Shown: one piece after another, positions 1-6,544 of the stretch
Position numbering within the stretch: position 1 is the first letter of the stretch
Layout of the letters: each line of letters starts with the position of its first letter
Assembly: GCA_001800675.1 (NCBI GenBank)
Contig: MGVW01000035.1
Location: 7,960 to 71,959, forward strand
Reading direction: 5' to 3'
Origin: Euryarchaeota archaeon RBG_13_57_23
GTDB lineage: Archaea > Thermoplasmatota > Thermoplasmata > UBA10834
DNA length: 64,000 bases
Notes under the pieces: generated by a model
Seen by the model: the letters and a program-made list of their open reading frames with translations, nothing else
Database searches by the model: none
Told to the model about the DNA's origin: nothing
Made by a program: the position numbers and the translations under genes

Positions 1-108
1 AGGAGTGGCGGTTACCTGATGCTGGGCAGGACCGAGACGCTCATGGGGACGCCAAGGGCGAGTTTCGAGGTAGTGGACCTCGAGAACAGGATACTCAGGA
101 AGAAGTAG
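1..108 (+). CDS. CheR-type protein methyltransferase, C-terminal end (partial)
   Basis: The first reading frame is open from the window edge to a TAG at 106-108 and encodes only the last 35 residues. It contains GGYLMLGRTETLMG, which resembles the closing strand of CheR methyltransferases (gG-L-lG-sE-l). CheR methylates glutamates of chemoreceptors using AdoMet. The rest of the gene is outside the window, so the call rests on one short motif. It converges with the small minus-strand gene that ends 5 bases later. Confidence 0.55.
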   Translation, partial: RSGGYLMLGRTETLMGTPRASFEVVDLENRILRKK

Positions 109-113
109 CAGAC

Positions 114-362
114 TTAGTCGATTGCTCGGGCGAGGCCGGTCTCAGAAATCGACTCCGCCTCCATGATGTCCTCAAGCGATGGAACTTCGACCTCGCTCAT
201 GAAGTCACAGATGCATTCATAGCCCTCGCTCAGCTCGTCGGCGAGTTCCTGCTGGAGCCTGTCTATCTGGGAGGCAGTGAGTGTTCTCGCCATGACCTCC
301 GCGAGCGTGACCCCTTCAGTCTCCGACTGGCGCACTAGTTTCTGCAGTAGAGCATGTGACAT
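114..362 (-). CDS. Small acidic protein of unknown function
   Basis: This encodes 82 residues beginning MSHALLQKLV. A longer start at 458 would overlap ilvE. A clear TATA element (ATATAT, 414-423) lies just after the ilvE stop and would start transcription near 393, so the ATG at 362 is preferred. The protein is acidic, predicted helical, with two cysteines in YECICDF and no recognised domain. It follows the ilv operon in the same direction but appears to have its own promoter. I do not recognise a function. Confidence 0.55.
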   Translation of the reverse strand: MSHALLQKLVRQSETEGVTLAEVMARTLTASQIDRLQQELADELSEGYECICDFMSEVEVPSLEDIMEAESISETGLARAID

Positions 363-413
363 CGCGACCCATCCCTTCGTATGACAATCGTCAGACGATG
401 AATGGATCTCTAG

Positions 414-423
414 CATATATAAC
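414..423 (-). promoter_or_regulatory. TATA element of the small gene at 114-362
   Basis: On the minus strand the sequence is GTTATATATG, about 52-61 nt upstream of the ATG at 362. It predicts a 5' leader of about 30 nt. It sits directly after the ilvE stop codon and suggests transcription separate from ilvE. Confidence 0.45.
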
Positions 424-439
424 ATTTGTCTGGACAGGG

Positions 440-1360
440 CTAGACGGGCGTCAGCCAATCTCCGTGCTTCTTGTCATTACCTCTGACGATGGCCATGAAC
501 CGGCTCTGAATCGCCTTGGTGATAGGACCTACCTTTCCGTCCCCCACGGATCTTCGGTCGATCTCCCTAACCGGGGTGACTTCGGCTGCGGTGCCAGTTA
601 GGAAGATCTCGTCCGCAAGATAGAGCTCAGGTCGCGCGATGTCCTGCTCGACCACCTCATGGCCCATCTCCTTCGCCAGAACCATGATTGACTCCCTTGT
701 TATTCCGGGAAGGATGCCTGCACTGATCGGCGGAGTTGATATCCTGCCCTTCCGGACCATGAACAGATTCTCGCCAGAGCCCTCTGCGACCATGTGGGTG
801 TCGTTGAGCATGATCGTCTCGTCGAACCCGTTCATCTTGGCTTCCATGATCGCGAGCGCACTGTTCAGATAGTCTCCGCAGACCTTCGCCGTTGCGGGAA
901 CCGACCCGGTCGTGACCCTGTGCCAGGACGAGGTGTGGGCCCTGATGCCGTTCTTCATTCCCTCCTCGCCCAGGTACGCGCCGATCGGGAACGCGATGAT
1001 GAAGACCTCAACAGGATAGCCGGTCGGGTTGACACCGAAGCCGTGGACTCCGTAGAACGCGATCGGTCTGATGTAGCACGCACCCAGCTTGTTCGATTTC
1101 ACGGTATCCTTCGCCGCGCTGCAGAGTTCGTCGACCGTGTATGGAAGCTTGATGTGGAGGACTTTGCACGAGCTTTGCAGTCGTTCCATGTGCTCCTTGA
1201 GCCTGAATATGGCCGGCCCCTTCGGAGTGCTGTACGCTCTTATGCCTTCAAAGGCTCCTGTCCCGTAGTGCAGTCCATGTGTCATCACATGGACCGTCGC
1301 GTCCTCCCACGGGATGAGCTTGCCGTTCTTCCAGATCTTCTCCGTCGGCTGTATCTGCAT
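440..1360 (-). CDS. ilvE: Branched-chain amino acid aminotransferase
   Basis: This 306-residue fold-type IV PLP enzyme is the usual length for IlvE. It catalyses the last step of Val, Leu and Ile synthesis, transferring an amino group from glutamate to the 2-oxo acids. The N-terminus (KIWKNGKLIPWEDATVHVMTHGLHYG) is typical of the family, the likely PLP lysine is in ATAKVCGDYLNSA, and SGENLFMV and TGTAAEVTPV are the usual cofactor-phosphate loops. A GGAGAG ribosome site precedes the ATG. It lies 21 nt downstream of the FAH gene and is the last biosynthetic gene of the ilvB-ilvN-ilvC-FAH-ilvE run, so it probably shares the leader-controlled promoter near 5.46 kb. Confidence 0.93.
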   Translation of the reverse strand: MQIQPTEKIWKNGKLIPWEDATVHVMTHGLHYGTGAFEGIRAYSTPKGPAIFRLKEHMERLQSSCKVLHIKLPYTVDELCSAAKDTVKSNKLGACYIRPIAFYGVHGFGVNPTGYPVEVFIIAFPIGAYLGEEGMKNGIRAHTSSWHRVTTGSVPATAKVCGDYLNSALAIMEAKMNGFDETIMLNDTHMVAEGSGENLFMVRKGRISTPPISAGILPGITRESIMVLAKEMGHEVVEQDIARPELYLADEIFLTGTAAEVTPVREIDRRSVGDGKVGPITKAIQSRFMAIVRGNDKKHGDWLTPV

Positions 1361-1381
1361 ATCCCTACTCTCCTGGTCTGC

Positions 1382-2170
1382 TTATCGTGCTCGGACTACT
1401 TGGTTTCTGAGGCTTCCGACACCGTCCACCTCAACCTCGACTACGTCCCCTTCCTTCATCGGGGCGATGCCAGAGGGGGTACCAGTGGCAACTATGTCTC
1501 CCGGCTCGAGAACCATTATCCTCGATATGTACTCGACTAGTGCAGCGTCCCCGAACACCCTGTCTGAGAGCGGGCAATCCTGAACCACCTTCCCATTGAG
1601 CTTGGTCGTCACCCGAGTCGGGACGTTGTTCGTTAGGAAAGGCCCAACAGGTGCGAATGTGTCGAAACCCTTTGCCCGAGTCCAGTCCATGTCCGTTTTC
1701 TGCAGGTCTCGCGCGGTGACGTCGTTTAGGCACGTGTACCCAAACACGTGTTTGAGGCCGTCCTTCACATGACTGGCTCTCTTCCCGACAACGAAAGCGC
1801 TCTCTCCTTCGAAATCCACTCTCGCGGACATCTCGGGAAGTAGTATCTTCTCTCCCGGGCCGATGATGGCGGACGACGGTTTGGAGAAGATTACAGGCTC
1901 CTTCGGCGTCGGTGCTTTCATCTCGGCGATGTGGCTTTTGAAGTTCAGGCCGACACACACTATCTTGGACGGTCGGTCGACTGGTGCGAGGACTTTCAGC
2001 TCCGAGAGTCTGTGCGTCCTCGTCGTCTGTTCGACTCCGTACCTGATCGCGTCCATCATGCACGAGGCGTCCGTCTCGATGACCTGATCTCCGACGACCT
2101 CGCCGACGAATGTCCTCTGGTCACGGGCGAACTTGCCAAGCCTCCATATCTGTGATTTGCGAGCGGTCAT
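1382..2170 (-). CDS. Fumarylacetoacetate hydrolase family protein
   Basis: This encodes 262 residues. The C-terminal two thirds is a FAH fold: KIVCVGLNFKSHIAEM, then DFEGESAFVVGKRA with the metal-binding acidic residues, then a glycine-rich TGTPSGIAPMKEGDVVEVEVDGVGSLRN tail. FAH enzymes cleave or decarboxylate acylpyruvate-like compounds (acylpyruvase, oxaloacetate decarboxylase, hydroxyhepta-dienedioate isomerase) using Mg or Mn. The exact substrate cannot be read from sequence. It sits between ilvC and ilvE on the same strand with short gaps, so it is probably co-transcribed with branched-chain amino acid synthesis, an unusual partner for this family. It may handle a 2-oxo acid by-product; that is inference. 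Confidence 0.8.
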   Translation of the reverse strand: MTARKSQIWRLGKFARDQRTFVGEVVGDQVIETDASCMMDAIRYGVEQTTRTHRLSELKVLAPVDRPSKIVCVGLNFKSHIAEMKAPTPKEPVIFSKPSSAIIGPGEKILLPEMSARVDFEGESAFVVGKRASHVKDGLKHVFGYTCLNDVTARDLQKTDMDWTRAKGFDTFAPVGPFLTNNVPTRVTTKLNGKVVQDCPLSDRVFGDAALVEYISRIMVLEPGDIVATGTPSGIAPMKEGDVVEVEVDGVGSLRNQVVRAR

Positions 2171-2243
2171 CGTACCGTCTGTCCCCTTGAATCACGGACA
2201 ACTTGACCTCGAAGTGAGCGATAGTTCGTGTTCGATCAGCTGC

Positions 2244-3224
2244 TCACTCGAACATCTTGCGTATCCTTCTGCCGACTACCTCAATCTGGGATCTCTCTCC
2301 TTCTTCTCGCAGCTTTGTGAGCGTCGGCATGCCAGCCTTGTGCTCGTCGACCCACTCTTTGGCGAACTTCCCCGATCGTATGTCCGCCAGCAAGGTCTTC
2401 ATCATGGCTTTCACCCTGTCATCGATTATGACCGGGCCTCGGGTCCTGCCGCCGTACTCGGCCGTGTTGGACACTCCGTCCCACATGCCCTCGATCCCGC
2501 CCTTCTGGACGAGGTCGATTATCAGCTTGAGCTCGTGTAGCACCTCGAAGTAGGCGATCTCCGGCTGGTAGCCAGCCTCGACGAGCACCTCGAAGGACTT
2601 CTTGATGAGCTCGCTCGCGCCACCGCAGAGGTCCGCCTGTTCCCCGAACAGGTCTGTCTCGGTCTCCTCGTCGAAGGTTGTTTCGATGACTCCCCTGGTG
2701 GTCGCCTTCAAACCCTTGGCGATTGCCAGTGCTGTCTTCTTGGCCTTGCCGGAGTGGTCCTGGTAGACTGCCACGAGAGCCGGGACCCCTATGCCAGAGA
2801 GATAGGTCTCCCTGACGAGGGCGCCTGGCCCCTTAGGGGCGACCATGATCACATCGATGTTCTTGGGGGGCACTATCCTCTTGAAATGTATGTTGAACCC
2901 GTGCGCGAAGTCGAGCGTCATGCCCTTCCGCAGGTACGGAGCCACGTCCTTGTCGTAGACTGTTTTCTGTACCTCGTCCGGGATCAGCATCATGACGATA
3001 TCCGCGCTCTTGACCGCCTCCGGTATTGTGGCGATCCTCATCTTGTCGGCCCTAGCCCTCTTCCAGGTCTCATCCTTCAGGTTGAGTCCGAGGACAACGT
3101 CGACTCCGCTGTCCCGTAGGTTCAGGGACTGGGCCCTGCCCTGTATTCCGTATCCTATTACTGCGACCCTCTTGCCCCTCAGGACCTTCAGGTCGGCGTC
3201 CTTGTTGTAGTATATCTTCGCCAT
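2244..3224 (-). CDS. ilvC: Ketol-acid reductoisomerase
   Basis: This 326-residue class I enzyme converts acetolactate or acetohydroxybutyrate to the dihydroxy acid using NAD(P)H and Mg. The Rossmann motif VAVIGYGIQGRAQSLNLRDSG is near residue 20. APKGPGALVRE and the FDEETETDLFGEQADLCGG region supply the metal-binding acidic residues. The ATG at 3224 is preferred over a TTG at 3233 because the GGAGAG box is about 10 nt before it. It lies 19 nt after ilvN in the same operon. Confidence 0.95.
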   Translation of the reverse strand: MAKIYYNKDADLKVLRGKRVAVIGYGIQGRAQSLNLRDSGVDVVLGLNLKDETWKRARADKMRIATIPEAVKSADIVMMLIPDEVQKTVYDKDVAPYLRKGMTLDFAHGFNIHFKRIVPPKNIDVIMVAPKGPGALVRETYLSGIGVPALVAVYQDHSGKAKKTALAIAKGLKATTRGVIETTFDEETETDLFGEQADLCGGASELIKKSFEVLVEAGYQPEIAYFEVLHELKLIIDLVQKGGIEGMWDGVSNTAEYGGRTRGPVIIDDRVKAMMKTLLADIRSGKFAKEWVDEHKAGMPTLTKLREEGERSQIEVVGRRIRKMFE

Positions 3225-3243
3225 CGCGTTCAACTCTCCTTGC

Positions 3244-3606
3244 TCAGATCGCGTTCATCGCCTGTATGTACTTCTCCGGCTGGCTCTTGCTGACGATCGC
3301 CTCGACCTCTTGGACGCTCCCCGTCACTCTGCACAGGCCTTCCTTGCTGGACAGAAGCGCATAGGCTTCGTGTCTCGAATGGTCGACCAGGTCGCACTCG
3401 ATGACCTCTTGGAGCGCCCTCATGTGCTCCAGCACGTTGAGGGCCTTCTCCTTGTCCGTGATCGACAGAACTATCCTCGCCCGGTCAGGTATCTCGCACT
3501 TCCCGACGACGATCGTTTCGACGTTGATCCTCTTCCTGTTGAACTCGCCCATTACCCGTTGCATCACACCTGGCTGGTCGTAGACCAGCAGCATCATGAC
3601 TTCCAT
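3244..3606 (-). CDS. ilvN: Acetolactate synthase small (regulatory) subunit, short form
   Basis: This 120-residue protein has an N-terminal ACT domain (VYDQPGVMQRVMGEFNRKRINVETIVVG) and a short C-terminal segment. The subunit binds the catalytic subunit and normally gives valine feedback inhibition. At 120 residues it is shorter than the common 155-175 residue IlvN/IlvH proteins, so most of the second domain appears to be missing. Its ATG directly follows the ilvB stop, so translational coupling is likely. Confidence 0.85.
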   Translation of the reverse strand: MEVMMLLVYDQPGVMQRVMGEFNRKRINVETIVVGKCEIPDRARIVLSITDKEKALNVLEHMRALQEVIECDLVDHSRHEAYALLSSKEGLCRVTGSVQEVEAIVSKSQPEKYIQAMNAI

Positions 3607-5292
3607 TCAGCACACCCCGCCTTTCCAGGGGCACCTGCCCTTGATACAGTCCGCCGAAGTCTTCCCCGGGGGCGTCATGGGGAGCACATCCTCCTCAGGA
3701 TCCACCACGAAGTCTATCAGGAAGGGCATCTCGGACTTGGTTGCCTTCTGTATAGCTTCCGCGACCTCGGAAGGCCTCTCGACTCTTATTGCTTCCGCTC
3801 CGTAGGCCTCCGCCAGCTTCACGAAGTCCGGTGTCGGGACCGTGAACTGGGAGGCCATATACCTAGAGCCGTAGAACAGCTTCTGCCACTGCTTGACCAT
3901 GCCCAACCATCCGTTGTTCAGCAGCGCCACAACCACGGGTATGTCATTCTCGACCGCAGTCGCGAACTCCTGGGAGACCATCTGGAGGCTGCCGTCCCCC
4001 GCGATGTCCACGACCACGCTCTTGGGCCTGGCGATCTTAGCACCGAGGGCCGCAGGGAACCCGAACCCCATCGTTCCCAAGCCACCGGACGTGATGAACA
4101 TGCGCTTCCCGTAGCACTTGTAGAAGTGAGCGGCCCACATCTGGTTCTGCCCCACCTCCGTCGTGACGATCGCATCATCCGGGAGGTTCTTCGAGAGCTC
4201 GTAGATCACTTTCTGGGGCTTCAGCGGCTCTGACTTGAGGTTGTAGTCGCATGAACACTCCTTGTTGAGCTCTATGATCCTCTGCTTCCATGTGGCAGCC
4301 TTCTTCCGTTTCTGCAGCCCGGCGAGGAGCGCGTTGACTACGGTCCACGCGTCGCCTACCAGCCCCACCCTGCCTTTGACGTTCTTGCCTATCTCCGAGG
4401 AGTCGATGTCCACATGGACGACCTTCGTCTTGGCGCCGAACTCGCTGAGTTTCCCCGTCACGCGATCGCTGAACCGTGTGCCTATTGCCAGGAGCACATC
4501 GCAGTTGTTGAGGGCATAGTTGGCGACCTGTCTCCCGTGCATGCCACATACCCCAAGTACTAAGGGGTGATTCTCAGGGACTGATCCCTTGGCCATCAAC
4601 GTGGTGACCACAGGGGCCATGAGCATCTCCGATAGTCTCATGATTTCCGTCCCAGCCTGTGACCAGCTGACCCCGCCTCCGACCATTATCGTGGGGCGTT
4701 CCGAGTTCTCCAACAGCTTGATCGCATCCAGGAGTCCTTCGAGGTTACGTTTCGGCTTCGGCACCCGAACCTCCCTCGCCATCTGCTCATCGGTTATCTC
4801 CGCCTGGAATATGTCGACTGGTATGTCCACATGGACCGGACCGTATCGACCTGTCATGGCGATGAGGAACGCCTTCTTCATCGTCTCCGGGAAGACCTTG
4901 GGGTCAACAACCCTGAAGTTGTGCTTCGAGACCGGCATCATCAGGCTGAAGGAATCGGCCTCTTGAAAGGCATCGTTGCCGAGCACATGGGTTGCTACTT
5001 GACCGGTGATAGCCACCATAGGGGAGGAGTCCATGAACGCCGTGGCAACTCCTGTCACAAGGTTCGTTGCACCAGGACCCGATGTCGCCACGCATACACC
5101 CGGCTTTTTCGCCACTCGCGCGTAACCGTCGGCCATGTGTCCAGCGCATTGTTCGTGCCGGGGAAGTATGTGCCTGATGTCGGACTGCACAAGCTCGTCG
5201 TAGAACGGAAGTAGGACGCCGCCTGGAATGCCGAACATTACCTCTACGTTTTGCTTTTCCAGCAACTCCACGGCAGCCCGAGCACCTTTCAT
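3607..5292 (-). CDS. ilvB: Acetolactate synthase large (catalytic) subunit
   Basis: This thiamine-diphosphate enzyme condenses two pyruvates, or pyruvate and 2-oxobutyrate, as the first step of branched-chain amino acid synthesis. It has the N-terminal catalytic glutamate region (RHEQCAGHMADGYAR), a central FAD-binding domain (LAIGTRFSDRVTGKL) and the ThDP motif GDGSLQ...LNNGWLGM. The ATG at 5292 (MKGARAAVELL, 561 residues) is chosen over the ATG at 5310 because GAGGAG lies about 8 nt before it. It is the first gene of the ilv operon. A leader ORF and a strong hairpin separate it from its promoter by about 150 nt. Confidence 0.94.
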   Translation of the reverse strand: MKGARAAVELLEKQNVEVMFGIPGGVLLPFYDELVQSDIRHILPRHEQCAGHMADGYARVAKKPGVCVATSGPGATNLVTGVATAFMDSSPMVAITGQVATHVLGNDAFQEADSFSLMMPVSKHNFRVVDPKVFPETMKKAFLIAMTGRYGPVHVDIPVDIFQAEITDEQMAREVRVPKPKRNLEGLLDAIKLLENSERPTIMVGGGVSWSQAGTEIMRLSEMLMAPVVTTLMAKGSVPENHPLVLGVCGMHGRQVANYALNNCDVLLAIGTRFSDRVTGKLSEFGAKTKVVHVDIDSSEIGKNVKGRVGLVGDAWTVVNALLAGLQKRKKAATWKQRIIELNKECSCDYNLKSEPLKPQKVIYELSKNLPDDAIVTTEVGQNQMWAAHFYKCYGKRMFITSGGLGTMGFGFPAALGAKIARPKSVVVDIAGDGSLQMVSQEFATAVENDIPVVVALLNNGWLGMVKQWQKLFYGSRYMASQFTVPTPDFVKLAEAYGAEAIRVERPSEVAEAIQKATKSEMPFLIDFVVDPEEDVLPMTPPGKTSADCIKGRCPWKGGVC

Positions 5293-5315
5293 CACTAACA
5301 CACTCCTCATTCACT

Positions 5316-5358
5316 GCCCGCATGGACACCCGAAAAACCGCTTGTGTCCATTACGGGC
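5316..5358 (-). promoter_or_regulatory. Hairpin between the ilv leader ORF and ilvB (candidate attenuator)
   Basis: On the minus strand GCCCGT (5358-5353) pairs with GCGGGC (5321-5316), counting one G-U pair. After one bulged A, ATGGACAC (5351-5344) pairs perfectly with GTGTCCAT (5329-5322). This makes about 14 base pairs around a 14-nt loop that contains a run of five T. The 5' arm includes the last codons and the stop of the leader ORF, so a ribosome finishing the leader would block folding. The ilvB ribosome site starts about 9 nt after the hairpin. Confidence 0.7.
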
Positions 5359-5437
5359 GCAAGATCCGCAGGTCGACCAGAACCCCTAGCACGACGAGAA
5401 TAGGTGCCAATCCACAATGACCAGCGGACGCTCGCAT
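5351..5437 (-). CDS. ilv operon leader peptide, rich in Ile, Leu and Val
   Basis: ATG at 5437-5435 opens a 28-codon frame ending in TAA at 5353-5351. Residues 13-26 read ILVVLGVLVDLRIL: 11 of 14 are Ile, Leu or Val, and 12 of 28 overall. This composition is what leader peptides of bacterial ilv attenuators show, where scarce charged tRNA stalls the ribosome. Here it precedes ilvB, ilvN, ilvC and ilvE in an archaeon. The ATG lies a few nt after the transcription start predicted from the TTAATAT box, so translation may be leaderless. Translation is unproven, but composition, position and overlap with the hairpin agree. Confidence 0.7.
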   Translation of the reverse strand: MRASAGHCGLAPILVVLGVLVDLRILRP

Positions 5438-5460
5438 CGGGGCTCACAATGGCCAAGCGG

Positions 5461-5490
5461 ATATTAATATCTTGTCTGGCCGTTTTTATA
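5461..5490 (-). promoter_or_regulatory. ilv operon promoter region with two TATA-like boxes
   Basis: Reading the minus strand there is TATAAAAA (5490-5483) and then ATATTAATAT (5470-5461). The first predicts a start near 5462 and the second near 5440, almost at the leader-ORF ATG at 5437. Either gives an ilvB leader of roughly 150-170 nt, long for this genome, where most genes have short leaders. Confidence 0.55.
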
Positions 5491-5509
5491 CACGTTCGGA
5501 TGTGCTGGC

Positions 5510-6460
5510 TCAATGCTTTCCGAAATGACCCCGGCCCGACAGCACCGAAACGAAAAGGTGGTTCCTGGAGTCTAGCTTCGAGATGCCCCACACCGCCCCT
5601 GCGGATGCCGGGAGGATGTCGAGCTTCTCCTCGAGCTTGATGACTCTGGAAGCCTCGATGAGCTGCTCGTCGGGGATCTCCACGCCCGTACCATTCGAGT
5701 CCAGCATGGCCGATATGGCTTCGTCGGGGTCCGCGAGGAAGTTGCCTGATAGGGGCTCGTTTATTTCGGTGATCTTCAGGTCGGGCACGTTCAGTGAAGT
5801 CCTCAATCCAGATGCTACCCCGTGGACTGCCGAGTTGTTGTTCGAAACCCCCAGGATCCTGGGTTTCATGCTCATACCCCGAAAGCCGTGCCACACTCCC
5901 CCAATCAGAGATCCGTTGCCGACGGGGACGGAGACCCAGTCAGGCGGTCGTCCAATCCCCTGGGCGATCTCTTTCGCTATGTAAGTATAGGCAAAGATGT
6001 CCAAGCCGCTGTTCACTCCTCCGGGGTTGGCGTTGTACCATTTGTTGGCTGTAGACTCCTCAGCGGCTTTCCTGAGGGCGTACTCGTAGTCCCCATCCAC
6101 GTCCTTGACCTCAGAGGACAGGGACTCTATCTCGGCCCTTCTCGGAGCTGCGAAGTCCTTCGGGATGTAGATGCGGGCCTGCATGTTCAGCTTATCAGCG
6201 ACATACGCAAGCGCGGCGCCGTAGTTGCCGCAGCTGACCGCAGTCACCTTCTTCATGCCCTTGTCCCTGGCATTCAGGCAGTGGACGAGCGCAGCGCGGT
6301 CCTTGTGGGTGCCCGAAGGGTTCTCCCCTTCTAGCTTCAGGAACAACCGGCGGATTCCGAGGCGCTTCTCGAGCTTCTGTGCCCTCACCAGCGGAGTCCC
6401 CCCGATCCTGAGAGCTTTCATCTGCATCTCGAGTTCTCTTATCAGTTCAAGCGGGATCAA
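5510..6460 (-). CDS. Threonine synthase-like PLP-dependent enzyme
   Basis: This encodes 316 residues of the fold-type II PLP family (threonine synthase, tryptophan synthase beta). The PLP lysine is in NPSGTHKDRAA near residue 52, followed by VSCGNYGAALAYVA and the phosphate-binding PVGNGSLIGG loop. It is shorter than classic threonine synthases (350-500 residues) and lacks their N-terminal domain, so substrate assignment is open. The start is uncertain. TTG at 6460 is the only in-frame start near the GAGGAG box at 6473-6478, while an ATG at 6470 opens only a 7-codon frame. Internal ATGs at about codon 12-14 are alternatives. Its last codons lie just upstream of the ilv promoter. Confidence 0.75.
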   Translation of the reverse strand: MIPLELIRELEMQMKALRIGGTPLVRAQKLEKRLGIRRLFLKLEGENPSGTHKDRAALVHCLNARDKGMKKVTAVSCGNYGAALAYVADKLNMQARIYIPKDFAAPRRAEIESLSSEVKDVDGDYEYALRKAAEESTANKWYNANPGGVNSGLDIFAYTYIAKEIAQGIGRPPDWVSVPVGNGSLIGGVWHGFRGMSMKPRILGVSNNNSAVHGVASGLRTSLNVPDLKITEINEPLSGNFLADPDEAISAMLDSNGTGVEIPDEQLIEASRVIKLEEKLDILPASAGAVWGISKLDSRNHLFVSVLSGRGHFGKH

Positions 6461-6494
6461 TCGAAGTCATTACTCCTCAAAGGGGTTGGAATTA

Positions 6495-6517
6495 CAGGCG
6501 GATATCATATCCGCCTG
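6495..6517. repeat. Perfect 11-bp inverted repeat between two minus-strand genes
   Basis: CAGGCGGATAT and ATATCCGCCTG face each other around a single central C. On the minus strand it lies downstream of the MttB-like gene and about 35 nt upstream of the PLP-enzyme start. As RNA it would form an 11-bp hairpin with almost no loop, so a dimeric protein-binding site is at least as likely as a terminator. No T-run follows directly. Confidence 0.5.
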
Positions 6518-6544
6518 CTTTGATGTTTGGCAGGGCTGCTGCGC

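Noticed and set aside
6447..6470. 7-codon frame with a good ribosome site just before the PLP-enzyme start
   Set aside because: It is too short to judge; the ribosome site may serve the TTG at 6460, or an indel may hide an ATG start. No leader-type composition.
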